A stretch of 64,000 bases of DNA from Pteria penguin. Lineage: Eukaryota; Mollusca; Bivalvia; Pterioida; Pteriidae. Each line of letters opens with the position of its first letter. Position 1 is the stretch's first letter. The position numbers and the translations under genes are program-made. Of this stretch, positions 24,798 to 36,797 are shown piece by piece. The stretch lies in contig CM068590.1 of assembly GCA_035048485.1 (NCBI GenBank), positions 7,756,329-7,820,328 of the forward strand, read 5' to 3'. The notes below the pieces were generated by a model. That model was not told where the DNA came from. It did no database searches and saw nothing but the letters and a program-made list of their open reading frames with translations.

Positions 24798-25080
24798 GCG
24801 GTTGTAGCCCAGTGGATGAGGTGTTTGATTCTTGACCTAGAGGTCCCAGGTTCGATTCCCGCCGTGGGCACACCGGTGTTCTGTCTTTCTGATGAGATAT
24901 TAAAATCCGCAGTCTCGTGTCGCAGAAGGCGTAGCACGTAAAAGATCTCTCACTGCTCGGATAGATATGTTGCAAAAGTATAAATTTCTATGCAATGCAT
25001 CAGACTGATGCCGTCACCATATTCTAGAAATAACCGTGGAATGACGTAAAATAACAATCAATCAACCAATCCATCAGTCA
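24798..25080 (+). mobile_element. tRNA-derived SINE, CAAT-tailed family
   Basis: The head is GCGGTTGTAGCCCAGTGG with B-box-like GGTTCGATTCC. The body has CAGACTGATGCCGTCACCAT and GTGGAATGACGTAAAA, and the tail is CAATCAATCAACC. It resembles the copy at 20512 more than that at 25403. Confidence 0.82.
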
Positions 25081-25162
25081 AAAGTCTTTACTTTTTATCT
25101 ACATGTGCACATTTGAAGATTCCAATTCACTATCAATGTTTAAGGACCGCATTACCATGTCG

Positions 25163-25263
25163 TTATACATAGGTCATGTCACGTGGATTATACATAGGTC
25201 ATGTCACGTGGGTATCTGTCTCCGTACTGTACATAGGTCATGTCACGTGGGTTTCTGTCTCCT
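25163..25263. repeat. Short tandem repeat with CACGTG E-boxes
   Basis: Three copies of TACATAGGTCATGTCACGTG, the last two followed by GGGTWTCTGTCTCC. Each has a CACGTG palindrome. Confidence 0.8.
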
Positions 25264-25265
25264 TA

Positions 25266-25363
25266 CTGTCCTATGACATATTTGAAATATTCTGATATAT
25301 AAATAAATAGTAGTCATTATGCATATTTAAATATCGGAATATTTCAAATATGTCATAGGACAG
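25266..25363. mobile_element. Foldback MITE with TA target duplication
   Basis: CTGTCCTATGACATATTTGA at the left end is matched by its reverse complement at the right end. The arms total about 33 bp with a spacer of about 32 bp. TA flanks both ends (25264-25265 and 25364-25365), as expected of a Tc1/mariner-type element. Confidence 0.85.
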
Positions 25364-25402
25364 TACTAACATACATGATACAGAGCTTGGCAACAGAAGA
25401 AA

Positions 25403-25663
25403 GCCGGTGTGGCCTAGTGGTATCGCGTCGGACTCCTGATCGGGAGGCCGGTGTTCGAGTCCCGGTCATGCCGGTGTCATGTCTTTCGGATGAGACAGTA
25501 AAAACCGAGGCCCCGTGTCGTGGTTTGCATGGCACGTTAAAGATCCCTCACTGCTTCGGGTGGGTCCGTTGCAAAGGTCAAAATTTGTATGCCCCGCATC
25601 AGGCAGATGCCGTCACCATATACGTGAAATATTCGTGGTGTGACGTAAAACAAAAAAATCAAT
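25403..25663 (+). mobile_element. tRNA-derived SINE with perfect 14-bp target duplication
   Basis: GGCAACAGAAGAAA is duplicated at 25389-25402 and 25664-25677. The head has GTGGCCTAGTGG and B-box-like GTTCGAGTCCC, and the body has CGTGTCGTGGTTTGCATGGC and GGTGTGACGTAAAAC. The (CAAT)n tail is replaced by an A-rich end. The perfect duplication points to a fairly recent insertion. Confidence 0.92.
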
Positions 25664-25677
25664 GGCAACAGAAGAAA

Positions 25678-26735
25678 AACAAATACTTATAATCATCTTA
25701 TTAAGTAGTTCTGAAGTTATTGTGAAGATATAGACATTATTAGAATTATTTTCACGCATATTTTCTTCATCACTAATTATGTGTATCTGTCCGTCCGTCG
25801 GTTTGTCCGTCAGCATTTTAATGGCACTTGATAAATTAAGTTTACCCTTGAAGATTTTCATAAATTTAATACATGACATGATATTCGAAGAAGACATAAG
25901 AAACCCCTTTCGATGTTTTAAACTTATCGAACTTGTTATTACAGAATTATTGGACTTAGGCGAGTTGGTGGTGGGTTTTTTTTTTTTTTTTTTTTTTGTT
26001 TTGTTTTGTTTTTGGTCTTAGAAGTTGAATTACAACATTGTCTAATACACGCGATAACTTGATATTATGAATAAATATAGAACATATATACCTTTTAATT
26101 TAGTGCACCATATGCGCATTTCGACAAGTTATGTCTCCTCAGTGATGCTTGTGGCCGAATGATTGGAATTCTCAAAATATATAAAATATGAAGAGCAGTG
26201 TTGAAGCCAAAATGACCGAAAAGTGAACCAAAGAATTGGTCTAAGGACAGAGCTATGCATGAGGGAGAGCTATGCATGAGGGATTATATTAGGAAATGAG
26301 ATTACATGAGAATATTTTTGTAAATTTACATATAATATTAGGATAAAGCAGTGGAAAACTCCTATTTTAATTATTTTTTGGATTTTTCGTTACGACGCTG
26401 TGAGAATTGGGAAGAACCTTCCCAACGCTGTCGGAAAGCCTTACAGTGGTGTCCTTTCTGACTTTGTCAATGTTCTAGTCACAATAAATTTTATTTCCTT
26501 ATAAAGCCAGAATCAGCTTTGTTCATGCGGTTTAGATGCTCGTCACAAGGTCAGAACGTCCTTGGTTGGAATCCTGTAGAAGTTTTTTCATTGTCCTATG
26601 TTGTGGTTAATACTATAAAACCCGAGGGATTCTATAACGGTTACTGTTGGCATAAAAATGAATCTTGCAGCTTCCTTTCAGTCTGTGATATAAGTCAAAT
26701 TTGTACCAGACAAGCGCAATCACAGTTTTAAAGTA
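25678..26735. other. Intronic, nothing recognised
   Basis: A T-run of about 19 bases occurs near 25978-25997. No gene was seen. Confidence 0.4.
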
Positions 26736-26894
26736 GGCAGGCTTGGTGTAGTGGTTAAGCGCTTGCGGCGCCGACGACCCGAGTTCGATTTCTTGATTGA
26801 TTCACTGTTTGAGTAGTTGATTTCCTCCGGCTTTCTTGTTGCGATATATTTAAAATTTGTTGATAGCGACGTAAAAACAACCAACCAATCAATC
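26736..26894 (+). mobile_element. tRNA-derived SINE, CAAC-tailed family
   Basis: The head reads GGCAGGCTTGGTGTAGTGG and TTAAGCGCTTGCGGCGCCGA, with a B-box-like GAGTTCGATTTC. The body ends GATAGCGACGTAAAAAC and the tail AACCAACCAATC. Better preserved copies are at 45423 and 46971. Confidence 0.82.
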
Positions 26895-26989
26895 ACAATT
26901 GAAAAGATATATCCATTGCAAGAATCAATAATCAATCAGACTATCAAGCGGGATCGATAGTGTTGTCATGGATGACTGCGTACTTTACC

Positions 26990-27400
26990 CAGAGACATAA
27001 TGCATCCAGGTACATCACGCGTCCAGACATATAGTTCATACAGGTTTATTGTGCATCCAGATACAATATGCATCCAAATCCATAGTTTATACAGGTTTAT
27101 CGTGTACCCAGATACTTGATGTGTCCAGATACATAGTTCATACAGATTTATTATAATGCATCCAGATACATTGTTCATACAGGTTTATCTTGCATCCAGA
27201 TATACCATGCATCCAGATACATAGTTCATATCTGTTTTGTTCAGCATCCAGATACACAATACATCCAGATACATACTTCATACAGATTTATCGTGCATCC
27301 GGATACATCATTCATCCAGAAATATAGTTTATACAGGTTTATTGTTCATCCAGATATATCATGCATTCAGGTACCTCGTACAGCAAAGGAATTACGAAAC
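26990..27400. repeat. Minisatellite with 17- and 34-bp units
   Basis: About 12 units with GCATCCAGATACAT and AGTTCATACAGGTTTAT. Some units carry a second CATCCAGATACA block. Confidence 0.82.
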
Positions 27401-27777
27401 GTCGGTAAACAGAGGAACCGGGTTAAATGAGCTTGTGCTAAATGAAATCAAACTCTTCCGTCCTTTATTCTGAATGTATTCCACGTATTGTGTAAAGGAG
27501 TTTTTATACCTAAATGGAGGATCTCCCTGTGTGCATCTATTGGTCGATTCCATTCAGTGATCGTGATTAGAGTACATCTTAGTCCTGCAGTAAGTCAAGG
27601 TCACTGTGTTAGTCTGGAGAGACAGGAATCATTAGGGTCCTAGGAGAGACCAGAGGATCACGACCAGATTGAATATATCAGTGGTTGACTCTAACTTTAC
27701 TGACGCCAGAGGCGTGCCACAGTCGCGGTATGGAGTGGACAGGACTTTTCTTTTCGTTTGAGATTTGCAAGATGTGT

Positions 27778-27780
<3 letters not shown>
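27401..27780. other. Intronic, nothing recognised
   Basis: No gene or array seen before the C-run. Confidence 0.4.
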
Positions 27781-27813
<33 letters not shown>

Positions 27814-27826
27814 ACACACACACACA
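27781..27826. repeat. C33 run followed by (AC)n
   Basis: Thirty-three consecutive C (27781-27813), then ACACAC to 27826. The - strand is a G33 run able to form quadruplexes. Its exact length is also the kind of value that assemblies often get wrong. Confidence 0.95.
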
Positions 27827-28935
27827 TTTTCAGACTTAGCTTCGCTATTGATCTTTTAAGATTGACTTATGTAATCGAAGTATATTCTACACACATTGTG
27901 GTCAGACTGAGATGTTGTCACTGTTCAACTCATTCAATAATAGACCTTTTCAGGATAACTGCGGTGTTGCTAACCTCCGGAAGGGCTATTGCGCAGACAC
28001 AAATTGTAAGTCTTTAGTTATTGTGGAAAGGTCTATACCTCGTCGTCCGCGGTTGTGTTTTGTGGGTGTCGCTGAAATCCCAGAAATTGAACTTTAAGTT
28101 CAATTTGTCACCTTCACGGTTTAGTTATGTGTATGCGGTTTTTGTTCAATTACCAGATGAGGGGCGTTGTCACTTTTCCCATACAATGATTTTTGGAATC
28201 TTTCTAGAGCGATTCTGATGAAATCGTGCATGAATGTTCTTCTTACGAAATCCAACAAACACATCCACACCATAGTCAGTTAATTAATAATCAGAATACT
28301 CGGAGTTTTTTCAGTTTGCAGCGATTATGATGATTGATTCACTATGATTTATCTTCCTTGATAAGATGTCTGAACATGTGTAATCCATTTAAACACCATT
28401 ACACATGCAAGTCTAGACATAAGTAATAAACATGGTAAATGATACGGTTAGTAGAAGAAATTTACTGGGCTTATATAGGGAAATGGGGGGTTCCTGCTGA
28501 GGAAGAGGATTTCATCATTTTTTCCGCCGTGCCATTAAGGGCTACAATACAGTATCTAGTGTCTGTTTGCGGTCCTACCAGTCTTCAAATTTTCTTGAAA
28601 TTTTCAATATTCCAGATCTCGAGGTCCATGGTGTCTTAGAGCATAATATCGAATCCCCTGGCAACCGTTTTACGTACTTGTCGGCATTAAGATGGTTGAC
28701 ATGTTTTAAAATGTGTATTTACTTGGGGCTGGTAAATTCAAAATTCAAAATATGAGAAAGTCACGCCAATACGTAGAGTAATCATTATAAATATTTTCAA
28801 TAACATATCATGGATTGCAATATTGCAAAGAACAGTACGACTAAAGTTATGTCTTTATTTCCTAAGCATGATGACGGATTTCGTCTCTGCCGTTAATCGG
28901 TTGTGATTGTGTCAATGTCAAAGGTTAACTTGAAC
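27827..28935. other. Intronic, nothing recognised
   Basis: Several short open frames (27912-28097, 28439-28639) have no recognisable motif. An arm-like GGTCTATACCTCG / CAATAATAGACC pairing near 27938-28045 may be part of a decayed inverted-repeat element. Confidence 0.4.
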
Positions 28936-29085
28936 GAGATAGAATTGACCCTTCCATTTCACGGAATATTTGTCGAATTGCGTGACGTCACAATATATTT
29001 TCAATGTTTGTCCGAGGTATGGCCGAGGTGTAAAATATTGTGACGTCATCTGATTTAACAGGTTTTCGAGCGTAAAATGAAGAGT
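28936..29085. repeat. Diverged inverted repeat with two TGACGTCA sites
   Basis: GTGACGTCACAATATATTTT near 28983 pairs with AAAATATTGTGACGTCAT near 29033. The pairing continues outward in weaker form (ATTGACCCTTCC with GAAGAGTCAAT). It may be an old MITE lying directly beside the one at 29086. Confidence 0.6.
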
Positions 29086-29275
29086 CAATAGACCATATTC
29101 CGGTTTTGATAAATGACGACTTTTTGTCCGAGCTAATACCTTTTGGCGTTGTTTTTATAATGACGTTATAATGGATCTATGTCATGCGTTATGAAGTCAC
29201 TATGAAAAACAATGCCAAAATGTATTAGCTCGGACAAAAAGACAGCAATTATCAAAACCGGAATATGGTCTATTG
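29086..29275. mobile_element. MITE with inverted repeats of about 65 bp
   Basis: The left end CAATAGACCATATTCCGG is matched by its reverse complement CCGGAATATGGTCTATTG at the right end. Pairing runs inward through TTTTTGTCCGAGCTAATAC to the TTTTGGC block with few mismatches. The termini could be TA-flanked, with TA at 29089-29090 and 29271-29272. Confidence 0.88.
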
Positions 29276-29709
29276 TACATGTATATTTGTAAATACTGTT
29301 ACGTACACCACGTTCTCGGCTTTTCGAGGCATTGACGCCTATACCTGGTGAATATATACAATGAATGTATGTGGGTATCTGAAGAATGTAAACAGCTCAA
29401 AGAAAAATCAACCATTCTAAACATAGTGTGTGAAAGTGAGAAATACAAATTTAAACAGAAGTCACGATGTTGTTGGCAAAAGAGCCGTATGTCGATATGT
29501 CTTGACGTTATTAGGATATAATAGCTAATCGCGGATCATTGCGGGAAAAAGTGTGACATTTACCGAAAGAGTTCAGGTGCGGATTTAGAAATTTTGTCGA
29601 GAGGGTTTCCAACTCCCAATTTTCGATAGGGTGTTCAACCATGATGTAATGTGTAAAATTACTTATTCCACATCGAAAAATAAGATAAGTAATTTGGCCT
29701 GACCACAAA
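29276..29709. other. Intronic, nothing recognised
   Basis: No gene or repeat array seen. Confidence 0.4.
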
Positions 29710-29876
29710 GTGGGTCCAAATTCCCGATCCATCCCTCTGGATCCGCGCATGGAGTTTATAAAGTGGGTCCAAATTCCCGGTCTGTCCCTCTGGATCTGCG
29801 CATGGAGTTTACAGAGTGGGTCCAGATTCACGGTCCATCCCTCTGGATCCACGCGTGGAGTTTACAGATTCTTCAC
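29710..29876. repeat. 53-bp minisatellite, three units
   Basis: GTGGGTCCAAATTCCCG, TCCCTCTGGATCCGCGC and ATGGAGTTTA repeat at 29710, 29763 and 29816. The open frames across it on both strands are repeat artefacts. Confidence 0.92.
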
Positions 29877-31371
29877 ATTTCTTCGTATAAACTTTTGTGT
29901 TGTGTATCTACACAAGAAACGCGTCATGGTCGTTCACTGCGTGGGAAACCTATGTATTTATTGATACAAAGTTTATCAGTGTTCCGGAAAATTTACTTAG
30001 AATCCTTTATATATGTTTCAATTAATAAAAAACCAGTCCAAGAATATTGTATTTTACGCATGATAACATAATAAGAAATTAAGAATTTTTATCGTTTCCG
30101 ACGGATAATCAAAACGGTATGTACATATAAAGAAAAAAATCATATTGAAACAACCCCCCCCCCCCCCTCCCATTTTCCACGAAGAAACGGAGATCAACAT
30201 TCCTGTAAGAAAAAAAAAGATTTCAGTAATGTACTAACCTTGCGTTCATGAAACTCCACTGCGATTGCTAGCAGGTAGTCGTAGAGTGTACACAAGTCAA
30301 AACATATCACAGCATTCGCCTAGCTGTTGCAAGTGCTTGTTCGGGAATTTTATTGTTTGCCATTCGGTAAGACTTCATGTCTGTGTTTGGAAGAAAACAT
30401 AATGGGGAACGAAAAATCAATATCACCAAAGTGGCATTATGAATGGTGCCATTAAGACTTCATACTGAAGTTGTCTGAACTATATCAAATAGGGAGTAAA
30501 ATAGCAGACGGGAGCTGTCCTAGTACAATGAATGGTGCAGTGTGTTTGGTGTGATAGGGAGGGTTTTGTAGCTGGTACTGTTGTATAATAAAGGAGATAT
30601 ATTGAGATGTTAAAGACGCCTAAACACTACTCTAGATTATATGTACATGAAAAGAGGATTGGATATACGAATATTTTATTGTTGACGTTTACAGTAGAGA
30701 AGAATGTTGTGGTGCATGTCATGATGGAAGGATCGTGGTGAATGGTTAATAACAAATAAGGTGGGAGTGTTCGAAATCCACTCAAGAAGAATTTCTCAAA
30801 TGCGTACATCTCTGACTCTCGTACAGTAACATCAAGGAACTGTGGAGTACATTGAAACAGGAAAACAGGTTGACAACACCTCGTCTTGCTCACACAAAAT
30901 TTTTCGGCTGATTTCTAAAAATAAAAAGTTACATGAAAACATTCAACCGCCGGTCTAGCTACCGAAACGATAAGATTGGTTTGACCCCCCCCCCCACCCC
31001 CCCAACACACACACACACTTTTTTAAAGCGGAGTAATAATCCATTGCAGGGAACCCGAATACATGTATTTAGTTTTCAGAAACTTCTCTGTTTTATGAAT
31101 TACATGTACAATCTCCTAATAAGTGCTCCAGTATTATCTTTTCCTTAAAAAAGCGGTTTCAACAGTCCAGGGTTTTATGGAAGGAAAGAGACAAACGTCT
31201 ATACATACAGATTATCATTAAGATGAGAAAAGGTCAGCATGATATAGTGGTCATCATGCTTTATGAGCTTCAGTTAAGTCTCACATGACAGGTCAAGTAA
31301 TTCAGCATCTTCAGTCGTAAGAGAGACGGTGATCTCTTTACTGTAGAGTTATTGAGAGATCAGTTTATCTC
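29877..31371. other. Intronic, C-rich microsatellites only
   Basis: Two C-runs lie at about 30152-30170 and 30986-31018, the second ending in (CA)n. No gene was recognised. Confidence 0.45.
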
Positions 31372-31648
31372 TGATTGATTGATTGATTGATTGATTACTG
31401 TTTTACGTCTCCCAAAGATTATTTCACGTATATTGTGACGGCATCTGCCTGATGCATTGCATGGAAATTTATACCTTTGCAGAAACCCTCCCGAAGGAGT
31501 GAGGGATCTTTTACATGCTATGCCTACCGTGACAGGGGACCTCGGGTTTGATGCGGATAATTGGACACCGTTGTGCTCACAGCGAAATCGAACCCTGAAC
31601 CTCTTTGTCACAAGCCGAGCACCTTATCCATTAAGCTACATCAACTTA
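31372..31648 (-). mobile_element. tRNA-derived SINE, CAAT-tailed family, reversed
   Basis: Read on the - strand, the tail (AATC)n is at 31372-31395. The body has GACGTAAAACAG and GCATCAGGCAGATGCCGTCA, and the head has a B-box-like GGTTCGATTTCG. Confidence 0.85.
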
Positions 31649-31713
31649 GTGTATTGTGAAATATGCTATAATTATGCATTGGTTATCTACATAAACATGT
31701 AACTATACATGTC

Positions 31714-32650
31714 ATTGTTGATGTACGAGGAATACCCGGCTTGGCGGTCACAAAGGTCCCTGGTCAGCAGGGTCGGTCTCAAGATCGGAAGTGGTATTGT
31801 TGATTTACGAGGAATACCCGACTTGGCGGTCACAAAGGTCCCTGGTCAGCAGGGTCCGTCTCAAGATCGGAGGGGTTATTGTTGATTTACGAGAAATACC
31901 CGGCTTGACGGTCATAAAGGTCCCTGGTCAGCAGGGTCGGTCTCAAGATCGGAAGGGTTATTGTTGATTTACGAGGAGTACCCGGCTTAGCTGTCACAAA
32001 GGTCCCTGGTCAGCAGAGTCGGTCTCAAGATCGGAAGTGTTATTGTTGATTTACGAGGAATACCCGGATTTGCTGTCACAAAGGTCCCTGGTCGGCAGGG
32101 TCCGTCTCAAGATAGGAAGTGTTATTGTTGATTTACGAGGAATACCCGGATTGGCTGTCACAAAGGCCCCTGTTCAGCAGGGTCAGTCTCAAGATCGGAA
32201 GGGTTATTGTTGATTTACGAGGAACACCCGGATTGGCTGTCACAAAGACCCCTGGTCAGCAGGGTCGGTCTCAAGATCGGAAGGGTTATTGTTGATTTAC
32301 GAAAAATACCCAACTTGGCGATCACAAAAGTCCCTAGTCAGCAGGGTCGGTCTCAAGATAGGAAGGGTTATTGTTGATTTACGAGAAATACCCGACTTGG
32401 CGGTCACAAAAGTCCCTAGTCAGCAGGGTCCGTCTCAAGATCGAGAGGGTTATTGTTAATTTACGAGGAATGCCCGACTTGGTTGTCAGAAATGTTACAT
32501 AAAAGTTTTATAATTCAAAGAATTGCCTAGTCGGCAAGGTCCGTCTCAAGATCGGAAGGGTTATTGTTGAGTTACGAGGAATACCCGGCTTGGCGGTCAC
32601 AAAGGTCCCTGGTCAGCAGGGACCGTCTCAAGATACGAAGTTTTATTTTT
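31714..32650. repeat. 82-bp minisatellite, about 11 units
   Basis: Units carry TTATTGTTGATTTACGAGGA, ATACCCGGCTTGGCGGTCAC, AAAGGTCCCTGGTCAGCAGG and GTCGGTCTCAAGATCGGAAG. The unit near 32480-32530 has an extra AT-rich stretch of about 20 bp (ATAAAAGTTTTATAATTC) in place of the AAAGGTCC block. Confidence 0.94.
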
Positions 32651-33984
32651 AGGGTGTGTAAATGGAATATTTAGAGATGAGAAATCTGAGATAAGTAATG
32701 GTGAATGAATGGAATTGTTTGGGTATATGATTGGAAAGTTACGAATAATTAAATGGAAAGACACAGGTTCGTGAGTAGAGGGTTTCAGGTACGTGAATGG
32801 AAGGTTTCAGGTTTGGGATGTTTTGGGTTAAACAAATGAAGGTCTTGCCAACTGCATGGAAAGTAACCTGTGCATGAGTTAAAGATTTTTGAATAGAGGA
32901 GAGCCAGTTTCAATAAATCCAACACTAGCTGTGTAGACTACCACTGTCGATATTACTTCCTGAATTATTGAAAATCTAGCTCTCCGAATTATAAAGATGT
33001 ATTATACGTAGAAGTAGTCGCTGGCACACAATATATTTGTTAAGATCCGGCATTACTACAATGTGCCTTATAGGAATCACGACGTCAGTCTGTCTGTCAA
33101 CACTCTGATTGTGATGCGATAACTCAGGATATTTTCAATAGACAGTTTTTATATTTGATACGCTAGTGTAGAATGATAGAAGAATGGGCATCGGAAATCA
33201 AAGGGCAAGGTCAAAGAGTGGGCTCTGTATGGCTATATCAGTTTTTTTTTTATTTCAATATCTATCATTTACACAAATAGAACTATACTTGCTGTTAGCT
33301 GGTCTCTCTTCATAGAAGTGCATTAGTCCGAACTTTCCGACACAATCACCCAATCATATATTGACGAGAAATGAACAAAATCGAAACTTTTTATTAATTA
33401 CAATTCGCTTGGTCATTTACACGATTACATCCAAACAATAATGCTTTTTATATCCGAAGTTCGATAAAAATCTGTAACAAGTAATTTTCAACATTCTTCC
33501 TCCGAATTTCCTCATACTGCATTCGAATTGGAATTTAGTATAATCTAAAACTCGAGATAGTGGGGAAAAATCGGCCGAAGGATATTTAAAACTTTTTTTG
33601 ATCGAACTATCTGATTTGGAAGCATTATATTTTGAATAAAACAAGTGAATGACTAAGCGAATGCTTGGGTCTGACATTTCAGACTGAGATGTGTGTATGT
33701 ACAGGTGTACACCGACAATCTTCAAGTCATTTTCAGGATTGTGGAATAAATCAAACACAAAAGTACAATTGCAACAATGGGGTAAGTAATACGTGACCTT
33801 ATTGTTGATACATCTACGTACATAGTATAGATTTTTGCGCTTGACTTGGTTTTTATTAGTTGATCCTCTTACAATCAATAGATGCTGTTTGCGGCTAAAA
33901 TGTAGACAAGACATGGTATAGACAAAATACATAGTATAGTTATAGAAAATCGACTTCTAACTTTAGTGACAAACCATCAAGATC
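32651..33984. other. Intronic, one 171-codon open frame of unknown status
   Basis: Mostly AT-rich single-copy sequence. A 171-codon frame without tandem repeats runs at 33417-33932 on the - strand. It has no domain, signal peptide or motif I recognise, and a scattered Lys- and Tyr-rich composition as expected of AT-rich non-coding DNA. I do not call it a gene. Confidence 0.4.
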
Positions 33985-34880
33985 TGGAACTGAGCATAGT
34001 AAAGGCAAGTGGTATTATAGTAGAGTCATATCTGAGTCATCTCTAGACTAAGTGGTATCATCGTACAGTCATGTCTCTATAATTATCTCGGGACTAAGTG
34101 GTATCATGGTACAATCATATCTGTGGGCTTAGTGGTACGAGGTACAATCATATCTCTAAGCGGTATCACGGTACAGTCATATCTCAAAACTAAGTGGTGC
34201 ATGGTAGTCACATCTCTAGACTAAGTGGTAATATGGTACAGTCACATTACTAGACTTAGTGGTAACATGTTATAGTCATATCTCTGGACTACGTGGTATC
34301 ACGGTACAGTCATATCTCTAGACTAAGTGGTAACATGTTACAGTCATATCTCTAGACTAAATGGTATCATGGTACAGTCACATCTCTAGACTAAGTGGTG
34401 TATGGTACAGTCACATTACTAGACTTAGTGGTAACATGTTATAGTCACATCTCGGGACTAAGTGGTAAATGTTACAGATGTTACAGTCATATCTCTAGAC
34501 TTAGTGGTAACATGTTACAGTCACATTACTAGACTTAGTGGTAACATGTTACAGTCACATCTCTAGACTAAGTGGTGCACGGTACAGTTACATCTCGGGA
34601 CTATGTAGTATCATGGTACAGTCTTATCTATAAACTAAGTTGTATCATGGTACAATCACATCTCGAGACTAAATGGTATGATTGTACAGTCATGTCTCCT
34701 GACTAAGTGGTATGACGGTACAGTCACGTCTCGGGACTAAGTGGTATGATGGTACAGTCACGTCTTGGGACTATGTGGTATGATGGTACAGTCACGTCTT
34801 GGGACTAAGTGGTACATGGTACAGTCACGTCTCGGGACTAAGTGGCATCATAGTACATTCACATTATCGGACTAAGTATC
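33985..34880. repeat. 34-bp minisatellite, about 25 units
   Basis: Units carry TCTCTAGACTAAGTGGTA, ACATGGTACAGTCA and a TATC or CATC link. Variants TCTCGGGACTAAG and TCTTGGGACTAAG dominate the 3' end. The GGTACAGTCRCA core also occurs in the next array at 35565. Confidence 0.9.
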
Positions 34881-35564
34881 CTTGACATAGAAAAAATATT
34901 CGTTCGAAAAATCCCAAAGTCGACATGAATATTGGGGAGTTGCTTGTCATATTTTGTATAGAAATGCTTGAATTCCGGGCTCACACACAATAAGGCGTGA
35001 GGGGTAATTAATCATTTTCACAGCGTTGCTTTACCGATGGCTATGTCAGAAAACAGACATAGTAATGAAAATTCCAGCGTTACATAATAACATGTCAAAT
35101 ATTCCCAATCCCCACTACAGTACAGAAACACCAGAAGTTCTTTCTGAATAACATATCTCATGCCTAGTCGTATCTATTACACCCCCCCCACCCCCTACAT
35201 AAAGCGAGTTCAAATGACAAGAGATACGTGATATATATGTTCGCGAAATTGAACAATATCTGGTATGTAATAAGTGAAGGCCTATATAAAGCAGATTTAT
35301 TACTAGGGCATGGAGTATGTCCTGTATAGGATTACCTTGAAACAGTAGAATTTTTAGGACAGAAGTGAGTACTGTTCCCAGCGTACTGCACAAGAGGGAC
35401 CAGCCAAATGAGTGAAACATGGCGTGTGCATAATGCAGGGCGCGAACTCAGAATGATTGGGGATCGGTTGGTCGCTAATAAAAGTGATGGAAATGTACAG
35501 GTGCTTAAGCTTGATGCAGATTACACCGTAAATTGATACTCCTACGTCTCAGATCATGTCAACG
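34881..35564. other. Intronic, nothing recognised
   Basis: A C-rich tract lies at about 35181-35196. No gene was seen. Confidence 0.4.
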
Positions 35565-36797
35565 CACGTTACAGTCCTCGGTACAGTCGCACTAGTCGTA
35601 TCTCAACCCTTGGTACAGTCGCACTAGTCCTGTGTCTGCCCTCGATACAGTCGCACTAGTCCTGTCTCTGCCCTTGATACAGTCGCACTAGTCCTGTCTC
35701 CACCCACGGTACATTCTCACTAGTCCTGTCTCAACCCTCGGTACAGTCGCACTAGTCCTGTCTCTGCCCTCGATACAGTCGAATTACCCCTGTCTCTGCC
35801 CTCGATACAGTCGTACTAGTCCTGTCTCAACCCTTGATACAGTGGCACTAGTCCTGTCTCAGCTTTTGATACAGTGGCACTAGTATTGTCTCAGCCTCTA
35901 TACATTCTCACTAGTCCTGTCTCTGCCTTCGATACAGTCGCACAAGTCCTTGTCTGCCCTCGATACAGTCGCACTAGTCCTGTCTCGGCCCTCGATACAG
36001 TCGCACTAGTCCTGTCTCAGCCCTTGGTACAGTCACATTAGTCCTGTATGTCCTGTATCAATACTCGATACAGTCGCACTAGTCCGGTGTCAATACTCGA
36101 TACAGTCGCACTAGTCCTGTCTCTGCCCTCGATACAGTCTTACTAGTCCTGTCTCAGCCCTTGGTACAGTCGCACTAGTCCTGTGTCAACCTTCGATACA
36201 GTCGCACTAGTCCTGTCTCAACCCTTGGTACAGTCGCACTAGTCCTGTCTCAACCCTTGGTACAGTCGCACTAGTCCTGTCAATATTCGATACAGTCTCA
36301 CTAGTCCTGTCTCAACCCTCGATACAGTCTCACTAGTCCTGTCTCAACCTTCGGTACAGTCGCACTAGTCCTGTGACAATACTCGATACAGTCGCACTAG
36401 TCCTGTCTCAACCCTCGGCACAGTCGCAATAGTCCTGTCTCAACCCTTGGTACAGTTCCACTAGTCCTGTGTCAATACTCGATACAGTCGCACTAATCCT
36501 GTCTCAACCCTCGGTACATTCTCACTAGTCCTGTCTCAACCATCTGTACATTCTCACTAGTCCTGTTCAGCCCTCAGTACACTCTCACTAGTCCTGTCTC
36601 AGCCCTCGGTACACTCTCACTAGTCCTATCTCATACTTCGATAAACTAGTACTAGTCCTATTTCAACGTTCAATACCTTCATAGTAGCCTTGTTTAAAAC
36701 CACGATACATTTTTACTAATCCTGTCTCAACCTTCGATACAGTATTACTAACCCTGTCTCGGCCCTTCTCGATACAGTCGCACTAGTCTTATCTCAG
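35565..36797. repeat. 32-bp minisatellite, about 38 units
   Basis: Units carry CAGTCGCACTAGTCCTGTCT followed by CAACCCTTGGTA, or the variants TGCCCTCGATA and CAATACTCGATA. ACTAGT is present in most units. Confidence 0.94.

Noticed and set aside
25375..25692. 105-codon frame, and a similar one at 56839-57096
   Set aside because: Both translate the body of the same SINE, which is why their proteins look alike.
35565..36797. CRISPR-like regular repeats
   Set aside because: Units are contiguous with no unique spacers, vary in sequence, and the genome is eukaryotic; the same applies to the other arrays.
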